Below are positions 33,944 to 45,414 of a stretch of DNA of 64,000 bases, piece after piece. The stretch covers positions 124,001-188,000 of the forward strand of contig JABYQN010000001.1 in NCBI GenBank assembly GCA_022606135.1, given 5' to 3'. A program made the translations under genes and the position numbers. Below the pieces are notes generated by a model. It ran no database searches, was not told the DNA's origin, and was given only the letters and a program-made list of their open reading frames with translations. Numbering within the stretch: the stretch's first letter is position 1; each line of letters starts with the position of its first letter. Source of the stretch: Fomes fomentarius. Lineage: Eukaryota; Basidiomycota; Agaricomycetes; Polyporales; Polyporaceae.

Positions 33944-35109
33944 CTACAGACGAGTGATCGTCCACTCAAGTCTAGTAACGTTGTAATTAGCAACCACCCC
34001 GTCACGAACCTCACGCCGCACCCTCTCTACCAGATGCGCATCAACCTTCACCGTACCCTTCTTGAAGACCTGTCCATCCCACAGCTCCGTCCAGCTGTCC
34101 GGAGAATGACAGAACATATCGAACGTGTCTCCCTTCCTCATCCCTGCCTCCCGTAAGCCGCTCTGCAAGCCAACGATGATCGAACCGGGCTCAGGCGAGA
34201 GAAGGCTCGCAATGGCGCGTGCAAGTTGGAGCTGCTCTTCTGCCTTGCTGAAGACGTGAAAGACCGCGCAGACGCTGATCGCGGAGACTAGCCCCCGGAG
34301 CTCCGTGAGCGTCTTCACATCGGAGAGTCTAGGGGGTTTCGGGGTGGACGAAGGCGCGTAGACGGGAGGCGTGGTTTCCAGGAACGCGGGGTCGAAGATA
34401 TCGCCTGAAATGAAGGGGACGGGATACGTCTCCGGTGTGGTATTGAACAACTTGTGACTGATATCCCAGAACTCTATCCCAGATGGACACAAATGTACCT
34501 ATCAATGGAATTGCTTTCATGCACGATTGGAACAGACATAACTCACCAGGCACGATGTCGGTAGCAATCACGCTGTCCCTGGGATATCCGTCAAGTACGG
34601 TCTTCCGAAGGTCCACGCCGACTGTCCATTCACTGTCAGTATACACATGAAGCGCGAGTGAGTCTTGCTGGTACTCACGGCAAGCACCGATCTCAAGTAG
34701 GATGGGATTGTCACGAGAGCGGCCGAGCTCGAGCAGCTTCGCGTACCCATGCGAACGGGAAAGTCTCAGACTATAAGTGTCATAGTTATCACCGACGCTC
34801 AGGGGATTGCAACGCAAGCGTTCCGAGATACGTACAGAGTGAAATTGAAGTGCACAATACACGGATACGGATGCGCCTAGATTGGCTAGTTAGCGGACCG
34901 GTCCGTAAGGAGGTATGACAGCCATGACGACTAACCCCGTAGGCTTCGCGCTGAATAGCAAGGATATGTGTCTTCAGCGCGTCCTCGTCTTCAATACCTG
35001 TCGTCCTGCGAAAGAACTCAAGTTGCTCCTTGTCGAGTTCCAGGAATGCCTCGGATCCCTCGAGCGATAGAATCCTGCTGAAAACAGCCGCTGGTCTTGC
35101 GTCCGACAT
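33944..35109 (-). CDS. SAM-dependent methyltransferase L
   Basis: Small-molecule-type class I methyltransferase; the substrate is unknown. The start at 35,109 gives MSDARPAAVFSRILSLEGSE and then LDKEQLEFFRRTTGIEDED. Exons join in phase through HPYPCIVHFNFT, RLSRSHGYAKLLELGRSRDN, PILLEIGAC (motif I region), GVDLRKTVLDGYPRDSVIAT (motif II region), EFWDISHKLFNTTPETYPVP and FISGDIFDPAFLE. The last exon has VSAISVCAVFHVFSKAEEQL and ends in TRLEWTITRL with TAG at 33,944. The GVDLRK and AVFHVF phrases are typical of a fungal methyltransferase group. The paralogue M at 47.2 kb has the same exon order and about the same length. No defects were found. Confidence 0.8.
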
Positions 35110-35861
35110 TCTGGAGAGCGTTGAGCCAGTCAAGGAACCGTTGGTGAACCAAGAGGAGGGTGTAGATAGGAGGAGATCGTCCTTGAGGGCATGGCGAGCT
35201 TCTTACCCAGTTATACGGAATGCCGCCGTTATTGTTAGACATCCATCTGCGACTGCCGGATCGAATTTAGAACGACGTGTGAGGGCTGAGAGAAACACAC
35301 AAGTACACTCACCGGCACGCTATACTTAGCAGGACACGACATTGCGTCGCCACTCTTCGCTGTCTGTTCATACAAGTTAGTGCTCTTGTCTCGCACACCA
35401 CCTGCAGTGCATCCGCGTCAGGGGCCAGGACTGTTGTGCATAGCTAGATCTACACGCACCTTATTCATTCAAGGAACTCAGCAAGGGTAGGTCATAGTAC
35501 ATGGCAAAGGTACTATGAGTTCTCATTGGTGCGAATAGCACCAGTTCTGAATATACCCTCCCGTAGTCTCGCGGTATGTGGGATCTTGGCCTGCGGCAGC
35601 CGAACAGTTCTCGCCGAAAGGCAGATAGCAATTCTTAGGTTGGGCGTTAGCTCATCTTTGACAGCGAGGTCGGTGGGCTCACCACTGTTACACCGGCGGT
35701 ATTCTATGTTCGCGCGATCCCTGCGAGTCTTAGGTAGAGGGCAGGAATATATTCGCAGCGTAAATCTGAATACAATCATATCAATCAAGAGCAGGGGATG
35801 ACTAGGTACGTAGCAAAGTAATAACGCAGACGTGAATAGTAGACAGGGGATGAGAGAGGCT
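35110..35861. other. Intergenic, no gene seen
   Basis: Upstream region of methyltransferase L and 3' side of the RAD7-like gene. No family-like frame was recognised. Confidence 0.45.
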
Positions 35862-38009
35862 TCACGCAGGTGCCGTCTCGATGCCCTGAATACTAACGCC
35901 CCTCTATCGTACACATGCAGTCAGTGAACGTAAGATCGACGTTCGGGCGGCGAGACACGTACCTTCCGCGCACAGTTCTCCGTCAGATGTCCACACCCCC
36001 AGACCTTGATCTCATCTATGTCCTCACACCGCTCCAGCACGCTCTTGACGAACCAATCGTCAACGGCACGACACCAGCCCACGTCGAGCTTCTTGAGCGC
36101 CGTGGCAAACTTTGGAATACCCTTGAGCGCGTCTTCAGAAACATCCTTCCAACCATTGATGTTCAACTGCGTCAACTCTTCGCCGGAATGCTTGACGAGC
36201 GCCTTCAGCGCCGCGTCGGCGAGCTGATGGTTGCGCGACATGTCGAGCGCGGAGAGCGGGGACGCTAGCCAGTTTTCGAAAAATTCACCCGCCCCGGCAT
36301 CAGTGAGCTCCGGGGTGTTCGCGAGCACGAGCGAAGACAACCTCAGCGCGTGCGGTTTGATGCCTTGGAAGAGCAGTGCATCTGTGATGTCCACGTTGCC
36401 GGATAAATCGAGGTGCTCGAGAGAGCCTCCGATGAATTCAAGGCAAGCAATGAGCGCACGCTCGCTCAGCGCATCTGGAATACCGGGATACGAGAGATCT
36501 AGGTAGGTGAGTTGACCGGCGAGGGACTTGATGCACTCGAGGAAGTCGTCGGAAAGCTTGCCGACCTCATTGAGTCTGAGTTCCTTGAGGTTCGGGCAGC
36601 TCTCAACGAGGACACGCATGCAGTCAATGTCGAAGCGCGGGCTTTGTGTGATGAGGAAGCCCTCCAAAGTGGGATGTGCGCGGAAGAACGATTGCCACGC
36701 AGGCGCACGGACCAGGAAGGGACCAAGCAGTTCAATGCGCTTGAGGTTAGGCAAGGATGTGGCCCATGCACTTGCCACTGTGTCGTCCATGCGACCACAG
36801 AAGTCGAGTCGAAGGTTGACAAGGTTGGGATTCAGAGAGGCTAGTGTGCAGAGAGCTGGGGTGTCAAGTCTAATGGCGCGATTCAGCGTCGAACCCGACT
36901 GTACAACGAGGACCAATCTGAACTCACTAGTAACATCATACAGAGTCAACCGCTCATTCTCAACGTTGTAGAATAGCATCGCGTTCTCGGAGTTCCTAGA
37001 ATCACGTCAGGCCGTAGTCCAAACGATGCCTCGGGAGGAACTTACAGGCGCCTGTTCTTCGCGAGAGCCTTGGCAATCTCGTCGACGTTCATCGTGCCAA
37101 CATCACCAAGGGCTTCGACATCGTCGATGTGCTTACTGATAACCTGTCGTATGATGAGGGCTTGCTTGGAATGTGTAACCGATGGACGTACATCGATACA
37201 AATAGAGGCAAGATTGGGGAAGTGCCTCTCTTCGTAGCTGACGAGCGTACGTTTATCACTGGGAGCTTTACGCTTTTTGGGCGCGGCAGGTTTCTTGAAC
37301 GGATCAGCGCCAGACGACTTGGCGCATATGTGGCACAGCCAGCCCGGTGGAGGATTCGCGGCCATAGTGTACTTAGTCTATTGCAGATCTCTCGTCTCAG
37401 TGGGTCTAGGAATATGGCAGAGGGACACACGTACCACAGTGAACTGCTTTTGGCACCTCGCACAATTCTCAAAGCCGCCGACAGGGGGCTTTGGCAAGTC
37501 GCTCTTCCACATCTTCGAGAGTGCGGAATAGGGGTCCTGGTCACTGTCCTCGTAATCGTCATCGTCGTCCCCCTTCTTTGCCTTCTTCTTCGCCTTGGCC
37601 TTCTCCTTCTCCTTCTGGTTAGCCGCCGCGGCCTTGCTCTGCTTGCGCTTCTTCGGAGCGGGCTCTTCCTCCGGCTCATCCAGATTGTCGAATTCATAGT
37701 TCTCCACGGGCTGATGGTTTGTTTGCATCCATCTGCACTAGATAAGAGATACGACCTACCGGAGCCTCTTGTTCGTTGCTCATCTCAACATCCCCATCCT
37801 GCTGTGCCTGGTTACTGGGCCCCGCTGCCGGTTGCGCCTCCACTGGACGTGCTTGTGCTCTGCGTGCAATCGTGGTAGGTGTGATCCCAGATTCCTGATG
37901 ATATGTGTCAATGATCGTACTGATCTCCTAGTGTTGACTTGAAACTTACACGCAAAAATTCGGTTAGCGCGGACGTTGGACCACGAACATTGTTGTTTCT
38001 TCGACTCAT
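35862..38009 (-). CDS. RAD7: RAD7/Rhp7-like nucleotide excision repair protein
   Basis: Homologue of yeast Rad7 / fission yeast Rhp7, which with the Rad16 ATPase recognises DNA damage in global genome repair. The start at 38,009 gives the family-typical RRNNNVRGPTSALTEFLR; then an acidic/lysine-rich linker (DEPEEEPAPKKRKQSK), a zinc-type CARCQKQF...WLCHICAK pair of C-x-x-C motifs, and leucine-rich repeats (LKELRLNEVGKLSDDFL, LEHLDLSGNVDITDALL, LTQLNINGWKDVSEDALKGI). An intron at 37,191-37,144 (48 bases) has no stop. The long last frame runs past the true end: a GT donor after CARK (35,963) and an AG at 35,904 join a 13-codon exon RGVSIQGIETAPA with TGA at 35,862, which matches the usual Rad7 C-terminus. 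It acts in the nucleus. Confidence 0.88.
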
Positions 38010-38395
38010 ATCGAGATGCAGACTGTGCGTGTTAGACTGAAAGACCTATAAGTTGAGGAAAAGAGGAAGGAGGAGGATGTCGTAAGACAAGAGACAAGGT
38101 CGCGACGCGACGTGGTTCATTAGGGGCAAAGACGTCCAAACAACGCGGTTCACGTGTCATAGACGCTCATCTAGCCTAGCCGGGCGGGCTGGTCGGGCAA
38201 CTAACGCCTTGATCCAAGTACACACTATGACTTGAATCTATCAGAGGCGTGCATTCTACTCTACAGGTACAACACTTGGCGAGACTACTAGTACAACAGT
38301 CCACTACGATAGGTCTATGATTACATGCGGCGCACCGCTTGACAAGTTCTTGGAAGACTCACTGGCAATAGACAGTCGGAGGGTCTAGGTACGAT
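38010..38395. other. Intergenic upstream of RAD7
   Basis: Promoter side of the RAD7-like gene and 3' side of the kinase gene. No element is assigned. Confidence 0.45.
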
Positions 38396-41153
38396 TTATG
38401 ACGGGCGTTCAGCACCCTTATGCGGCCACTCGAAGTCAACAAGTGGCCCTGGCAAGCGGCCGAGAACACCCGGCGACATTTTCTGGGGTCTCCGACCGAC
38501 GTGCCAATCTTTGAACTCAAGGTCTCGATCATCCTCACCAACCGTAAGGCGGTTGATGGATGGTCTGTACTCGTCTGTATTGTTGATAAGGATGTTAGAA
38601 ATCGAGATAGGCTGGTACAATGCATAGTAGAGAACGCACGTTTCACCTCGCCTCTATAAACAGCGTCGAAGTCCGTGCCTTCGAAATATGGGTGTTGCAT
38701 CAGCTGCTCCACCGAAGGTCGATTTGACTTCGAGAGCATCTGCAGACAGTCAAGGTCAGCACCGAAACCGTCTACGTACTCACGGGACCAACTACTCACC
38801 GCCATGCAAAGATGCCATCTATCGCTATCGCGCGGAAGTTGTTCGAGTGTGACCTTCGTATCCCAATCCACCAGCGCTGGATCCTCGCTTTCTTGCAGCA
38901 ACGGATTCGCGCATCTAGCCATCAGCTCTAGGAAGACAAGTCCGAGGGTCCATATGTCCGTGGAGTGAGTGCACACGCCGTCATGCACGACTTCTGGCGC
39001 GAGATATCCGGGAGTGCCCCCTGGGCTTGGGCCCTGCCAATCGAGGAACGCCTGGTCCGTGAGCTTCTCGAGTTTGATCGCGTTCGAAGCCTCTCTGGGG
39101 CTTTGGCAGAAGCCAAAGTCGGAGAGGAGGACCTGCCCAGACCGCGTAACTAGGAAGTTGTCCGGTTTGATGTCCGCATGGATCATCTGTTGTTCCTTTA
39201 GATCGCGCACAGCGAGCAGCTAGAGAATCGCCTTCGTGAATCAGTGGTTCAAGCACGCGTACCGAGGACGTACCATTTCAGCGCACATCAACTTCTCTTC
39301 ATCTTCACTGATTGGAGACTTCGTGCTGCGTATCCGATCCCGCAGGGACCCCGTACATGTGTCCTAAGTGAGTTGGGTGAATCCTCAGTGACTACTCACG
39401 AGTCCGGAGAAATAAGTTCACATACCATCGCGTAGTAGACATTCAACTGGTCCTCCCACGCAGCACGTAACCGGGTCCAGAACGGCAAGTCGAGCTCCGC
39501 AGCGAGGACCATGCAATTCCGCTCGAATATGAGTTCAGAGGGAGCCTCAGGTCGACGATAGCACCGGGGCTTATGCATGACCTTGAGCGCGACCACCTCC
39601 ATCGCGTTCGTCACGGCAAGGAACACGCGCCCGACGCCGCCCTCTCCGAGCGTGCCGACGACGTAGTAAGTCGTCCCATCGTGCGATACCTCGTCTGGGT
39701 AGGACGGACGATCACTGTCGTATCGTGTCGCTTGTTGATCGGCTTCCCCGGCTGCGTCGTCCTCGTCCTCGTCCTCGGTAAAGCTGTCGTAGGAAGGGTG
39801 GTTCCCAGTGTCCTCCCTTCTTTGTTCCAACATCGCCGACACGGGCCCTGCATGCACAGCGTCCACGGGCTCTCCACAGCTTCGAGGACCTCGAGAACCC
39901 GAATGCGCAGGCTCCGTGGCGGCGTACGAGTTCGTCCCACCCAAATGGATCCCATCCAATCCAGGGAAAACCAGAGGTTCAAGAACCGGTGCTGGAGGAG
40001 GGATCTCAGGGATGTCGATCACCACGGGGTGAGGGAAATCTATGTAAGTCACAACTTCAGGCGACACCGTACTCGACTTGAACAGAGCGTTGTTCGTGGA
40101 AAAGAACGACAGGCATGCAGGTGCGTCCGGCTGGACGGGAGGCCGCGCCGGTGTACGGATGGGACTGGGGAGACCCGGTGGTCTGGATGGCACCTTGACA
40201 GGACTGGGGAGACCAGGAGGGCGAGACAGAATCAAGGCGGGCTTCGCCAAGTCAGGTGGCCTCGGGAGGCCGGGAGGACGAGAGGGCACGCGAACCCCAC
40301 CATACGATGGATAGAGGTGATCTCTGCAATCGTCAAAAGGACTGAACGTCAGAGGTAGCCGGGAATAGTCATCGACATTAGCATCGATTGTAGAACGATG
40401 CACACAGCCATTGCGTACGGCATCGGACGAGCCAGCTGATCCGTAAGTATCGCAAGACGACCGCGGAGACAAGGAGGGCTGAGCTTCGAGACTTCGTGGA
40501 CCGAACACGCCAGGCGGTAAAAGGGTGAGCGATTCCGGTGGCGACTGAGCGTTCCTGCTATTGTACATCTCCTTGAACAATTCGCGCGGAGAGGGTAACT
40601 GCGGGTGTGGAGATCCGGGAGCAAGAGCTCTGGAAGCGGTCATGGGAGGTAGTACGAGCTCAGATGGCCCCCACGCCCAGATGTTCTGTCCTTTAAGCGG
40701 ACTGAGTAGAGCTCGCGGGTTTGAGGAGGAAGAACCGCCACCGTTCGAGTGACCGAATGATGCAGAGGAGTGTGATGGGGTGAAAGGCCAAGGTGGAAGA
40801 AGACGTGTTTGCGTGTCCTTCGACAGGAGAGAGACGTCGATTAATCCAGGAGTTTGTACCGCAGGAGAAGCAGTTGTATCCCATGCGACCCTCGGAGGAG
40901 TGGCGCGAGCGAAATTCGGACGCGGACGAACGTGAGGAAAGTTCTGGTTACCGTCCGGAGTAGCCGGAAGCATCTGAGACGCAGGTGTGTTTGGAGTCGT
41001 ATCGTATTCTTTTGACGGAGTGATTACTCTGTTGATGATGGAACGCTGAGTGGGGAAGAGATCATATGAGGTGGGTGTGTACGCACCTAATTCGAGGTTC
41101 CTCCGTGTACCCCATTGCTCGATGAACGACTCGACTGATATTGGCGCGGACAT
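38396..41153 (-). CDS. Serine/threonine protein kinase with long proline-rich N-terminus
   Basis: 848 residues from exons 41,153-39,426, 39,363-39,274, 39,219-38,800, 38,739-38,647 and 38,611-38,396. Residues 1-470 are low in structure and Ser/Pro-rich, with a repeated RPPGLPSP-like unit (about residues 290-345). The kinase domain follows: Gly loop VGTLGEGGVGRVFLA, Lys in VVALKVM, catalytic loop MIHADIKPDNFLV, DFG in LLSDFGFC, GTPGYLAPEVV. The usual HRD is HAD, so it lacks the Arg that senses activation-loop phosphate. Introns at 38,799-38,740 (60 bases, stopless) and 38,646-38,612 (35 bases, short) are inferred; the second gives the tail LEFKDWHVGRR and PGPLVDFEWPHKG. Leaving it unspliced gives a different tail ending at 38,359. 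The pathway is unknown. Confidence 0.83.
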
Positions 41154-42362
41154 GAAGGCATCTTGCGATGATAGTACCGGGACCGCACAGCCGATTGATG
41201 TGCTCGAAAGAGGTCAGGAAGCCCGAGATGGGTGTGTTGCGAGCGCCGGACGATAGAGGCCACGCAGTGACAGTATTCGACTCGGAGTGTGGGTTGAGGA
41301 TCGCTTGACATCGAGTGCTCCAGTGATTGCCTCCACTATTGAGCCCACTTACGCTCCCAATAAATGGGTGGGCAGACGCAACTGTGGCGGCACCAGGGAG
41401 TAGGGAAGAGAAAAGCTGCTGGAAAAGCGACATGGCGCGAGAGCAGACGGCGGACGGTGATGGTCGATGTCAAGGGAGGTAACACGAAGCGGAGCGGCGT
41501 CAACATATATACCCCGTACATGCCAAAGCTTTGTGCAAGGTGGCCCAGCCCCCAGGTATCTGCGGCGGCGTCTTCCGAGCAGGAGGGCAAAGCGTCCGGC
41601 TACGCGTGGCCGGGGATGAGCCACTGCGGCGAGTCTCGGCGTCGAGAGCGGGGTCGCGGAGGCCAAAGCTGAGACGCGACCGAGACAACAGTACACTTGT
41701 TGCTTTCTCTGAGGAGCACACCGTCGACAGGACGACTCTGAGGGGAGTGGCGTGTTGTTGTGATGAGAGGGGCTTGAGCGTCTGCTATTGTTCGACCTAT
41801 TAGCCCGATATGTACGGGGTGGTGTTCTGTATGGAAATCGTGGTTCTCGGTCTCCTTCACGGTGTATCGGGTCCTCTTCCACTGCTTGACGGGCCTTGAG
41901 CTGTGGGTGCCCGCAGCCATGATTCGTCGACCGGAATAGTAGACTGGGCAGCTTGAAGTCGTCGCGCAAGGTATACTGCTGCATATGAATTGCGCAGCTG
42001 TAGGGCCCTCTAGCAGGTGAGTACACTTCAAGCTTTCAATTACACAGTAGTGATCTGAACATACAGGTGCATATATGTCTGCACGTAGCCGTCGCCCGAG
42101 TCGTCGTTGGAAGAGGGACGAGCGCGTGGGCGCTATGGCGCCTCGGGTTGTTCCGAATTCTGACTCCAAGTTCAAAAAAACTGGTAGGTATGTAGATCGC
42201 AAGGTCCAACTCCTTGGATTCTTTGCTATGGGATATTGGAAACTCTCAAATCTCAATTCCACACATTAGCACCACATACGGAAGACCTCGGTCATAGAAG
42301 ACGTGCGGGTGAAGAACTTCAAACTTAGCGCTCGAGGTTCCTGCCAGTGCCAGTGAGCGCTT
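41154..42362. other. Long intergenic region, no gene confirmed
   Basis: About 1.2 kb upstream of the kinase. A 220-codon minus-strand frame (42,262-41,600) and several plus-strand frames cross it, but the composition is Arg/Ser-rich, no domain is visible and no consistent splice pattern emerges. Confidence 0.4.
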
Positions 42363-43220
42363 CTAGCGACGTTCACAACTTCTCCTCTCTTTCCCAACCT
42401 CTCTCACAAAGCAGCAGCTGAAGGTTCTGTCCCCGTGAGACGTCCCAGGGAGAAATTGTACCGCACCCTCGGTCGAGACTTCGCGGAGTGCCTTGAGAGC
42501 GTCGGACACCGAGATCACCGGAGTGCCAGAAAAGCCAGAAAGAGAGGAGAGGTCTTGAGATGTATCCAAGCCTTCAGAGCCAGAAGCCTCTCGGTCCCTG
42601 CAGTCAGTTAGATTGTGTGTAAAAGAACGCTGTCGGACTTAGCTACTCACCACACAAGCGTAGCATCTTCCAAATCTAGCGGCTGCACAGAGAACAAGCG
42701 AGTATGACTCTTCGTAACCCGTCGAGCATTGTCAATCGCGCGAAGGTCCAGCTCAATCACGCGATTTCTCAAGCAGTCAGCGTCACTCCCATACGCGTCG
42801 TTTCTAGAGTTCGAGCTTCCGGGGTTGGACCCCTCCTCGATGCGAGGATCTATTGAGTGCACATCGTCTTCCGAAGGCTCTGCGTGCAACTGAGTTACGA
42901 GAAGATACCCAAATCTCGCAGGATGCGGTACCTTCAATTATGTACGGCGAGATTGGGAGGCGGAACCCGACTTGAATCACGGCAGGTATCCAGCTCCAGT
43001 GGAATATCTATACGCTGTGTAGTACTCTGTGAGAAGAGTACACATGCCACTTACCGCCATTGACCTCTGATAAAACCTGTAAGAAGAGAGCATCGCGTGA
43101 GCAAAAAATACTCTCAATGCAACACAATGCTAACCTATAGAACCAAGGGTCGCCGTGTCCATCACAGAAGACATAGATCGCGTCGGTACTGTCAGGTTCG
43201 AGCCTAGCGACGTCACCCCC
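42363..43220 (-). CDS. Doubtful multi-exon hypothetical gene
   Basis: I do not recognise this. The minus strand has a series of open segments with plausible splice sites: TDAIYVFCDGHGDPWFYR (about 43,190-43,140) followed by GTTAGC and CTTACAG to FYQRSMA (about 43,085-43,062), a segment with HPARFGYLLVTQLHAEPSED and IDNARRVTKSHTRLFSVQPL (42,937-42,655), and LDTSQDLSSLSGFSGTPVIS (42,600-42,363). The phases could not be resolved for the whole chain and no start codon is certain. It could be a real lineage-specific gene or a chance series of frames. Confidence 0.3.
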
Positions 43221-43724
43221 ATGGGCGACTTAACCCACAAGCAGCGCATATAGTCAACAAAACGGGACTCAGAGCAAAGCAGAAGCCTGGAAGTCGGTTA
43301 CCCCATTGCCTCTGTACAGAGGGAGGAACCTGAGGGCTGAAGCATGCTAGATCGTGCGCAGTTCGCCCATAAGTTCTCGCGCGTGGTACACTGCTAAAAG
43401 TGTGGTCCCACCGTTTCCAGCAAATAAGTCCATGTACAAAAGGGTTGATCTTTGAGGAGATTTGATGCTCGATACTGGAGGTTAGAACAATCCTGAAGGC
43501 GCAGAAAGTGAGAAACGAGTCAGAAAGCGAAGCAAAGTATATCAGGCACGGCATCCAGCAGTCAGAGCGCCCGCGGCCCGGTTCCGCCGACTCCAATACC
43601 CTCGCAATCATGATGCAGAGGCGGAGGGAGTATCTCAAACCACCGTCCTGCACAAAGCTTGAAGGCTGAAGTTCTCTTTACTTCAACACTCATTTGACGG
43701 GGTTATATGTCGAATTCCATACGG
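43221..43724. other. Intergenic, no gene confirmed
   Basis: A 146-codon minus-strand frame (43,653-43,213) crosses this stretch but has no recognisable domain. The promoter of esterase H must lie at the right end. Confidence 0.35.
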
Positions 43725-44647
43725 ATGGCAGATAGCTGGAACAGCTTCAAGAATATCAAGTACATTGTAGTATTGTGCGCATGATACAGCTCATGCTTCC
43801 GTTCGCTGACGATCCTATCTATGCCCAGTGGTGATTCCTTCTCGGCCGTTGGGTATAACTCGAACATGCGGAAACCGTCTGCAGAAAACCCGCTAGGGGT
43901 TGGCTATCCGGGCTTAACCTCCTGCGAACGTGTCGACGAAAGTACGCAGGAGGTCACATTCGAGCCCAACTGGGTGGGTCATCTTGTACAAGCGGTCAAC
44001 GACGAGCGCAAAGATGACCCACTTCTCGTTTACGACTACGCAACTAGCGGAGACACGATAGCCCGCATGAAGCTCAAGCAAATTCGCAGGGAGTTCCACC
44101 CTCACCTCGCTCCTCATCCTGCATGGGCGCCGTGGAGCGCTACCGACACCCTCTTCATAACGTGGATCGGTCTCAACGATTGTTCATGGAACATCCGGCT
44201 GCGAATGTCGTCTGCCCAGGCCAGCCTTGACGACCTCTTCGTCAATCAAGAAGCTCTCTACGAAGCTGGAGCGCGGAACTTCTGCCTCATCGACCTACCA
44301 CCCGTTCACACTTTCCCCGGAGGTACTGTTTCCGTACTCGTTATCCAGATTCTCACCTCACCTCTCCACAAGGCCCCACTGGACACCCGACGGCATGGGC
44401 GTCTTGGAACGCGTTGCTGCGTGAGGGCGCCGAGAAATTCGCCGCAGCACACTCGGATGCGACGGTGCTCATCTTTTCGTCGTGGGACGTCTTCACAAAA
44501 GTACTTGCAGACCCAACTGTTGCCGGGCTCCCACAAGGTGATGCAACCGACCGCGGTGCGCTATTCGTGGATGGCTTCCATCCTGCATCTACGTTGCATG
44601 CCGTTATCGCCAAGGCGCTGTTGGTGTTTTTGGAGACCGCCTCTTGA
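43725..44647 (+). CDS. GDSL/SGNH esterase H
   Basis: 272-residue paralogue of esterase F. Exons 43725-43774, 43829-44322 and 44373-44647 are in phase. Exon 1 encodes WNSFKNIKYIVV and its join gives VFGDSFSAVGYNSN, a normal block I with the nucleophile Ser. Block II Gly is in YATSGDTI, block III is GLNDC, and the catalytic Asp and His are in VDGFHPAS. The same exon structure as F (short first exon ending in the middle of the block I Phe codon) shows common origin. No signal peptide. The substrate is unknown; the family includes sugar acetyl esterases. Confidence 0.86.
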
Positions 44648-45414
44648 CCTTGTACATACAGGCTCTCGGACGTAGCAAATCACGAGCTTGGCTGAGCAAT
44701 TGCTCCATACGACGAGTTCGCGATGTCTAGTGATATGTCAGATTGGAGAGCCTCTGATAGGTGGCTGAAGTCAGTTGTTCCCTCAGTGTGGTTCGAATGT
44801 GCACTACTACCATATATGGTAACCTTAGTCAGCGCTGCAGCGAGCGTCGTGGACGATGGCAACTTAGTGATACTTGTAACTCAACGTCGACTGCATCGAC
44901 TACTTCCTGAGTTCCTCTATTCTTTCCTTCTGGCTTCCTCAGGGCCCATTCTCCCTGTTGTTCGCGACGTCGCCTTTGCCACAAATAAAGGAAAATGAAG
45001 ACGTGGTTCGCCCAACCTCATAGGTCTCACCTTAGCAACTACTACCCCAAGAGTTCCTTGCGACTACGCTGGTGACCGTGACCACAACAGAATTGTCGCG
45101 TCGCAGGTCATCGAATCATCGATGCCTCCGGTTGCGAGCGCGTAGGGAACGACTGCTGCTGAGGTCGCTGCATGCTGCAGCTGGCGGTGCTTTGTGCCAA
45201 AACTAGCTTTGTTCGCTCAATCTGGGTGGCGTGACTGTAGCAACTTAAAAGTACGCATTGTCCTCTTGCGTGGTCAAAGCTTTGCTGTGGTTACTCCTAT
45301 CTTGCTATAATACCCGTTCTTGTCCGTTCTTGTCTCTGCTCCACATTGCGCCCCGCGTTGCCACCTCTCCATCACCCACCAACCAGGGTCCAAGCATCTT
45401 TTGTTGCGCGCGCG
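44648..45414. other. Intergenic, with a TATA-like element
   Basis: No gene seen. CTATAATAC at about 45,305-45,313 lies about 105 bases ahead of the next start codon and may be its TATA box. Confidence 0.4.

Noticed and set aside
37129..37878. 249-codon plus-strand open frame with a hydrophobic stretch
   Set aside because: Antisense to RAD7; the apparent membrane segment is the complement of the Lys/Glu-rich linker.
39573..40358. 261-codon plus-strand open frame
   Set aside because: Antisense to the kinase N-terminal region; Arg-rich low-complexity composition and no family features.
41600..42262. 220-codon minus-strand open frame
   Set aside because: Arg/Ser-rich, no homology seen and no consistent splice or promoter pattern; treated as intergenic.
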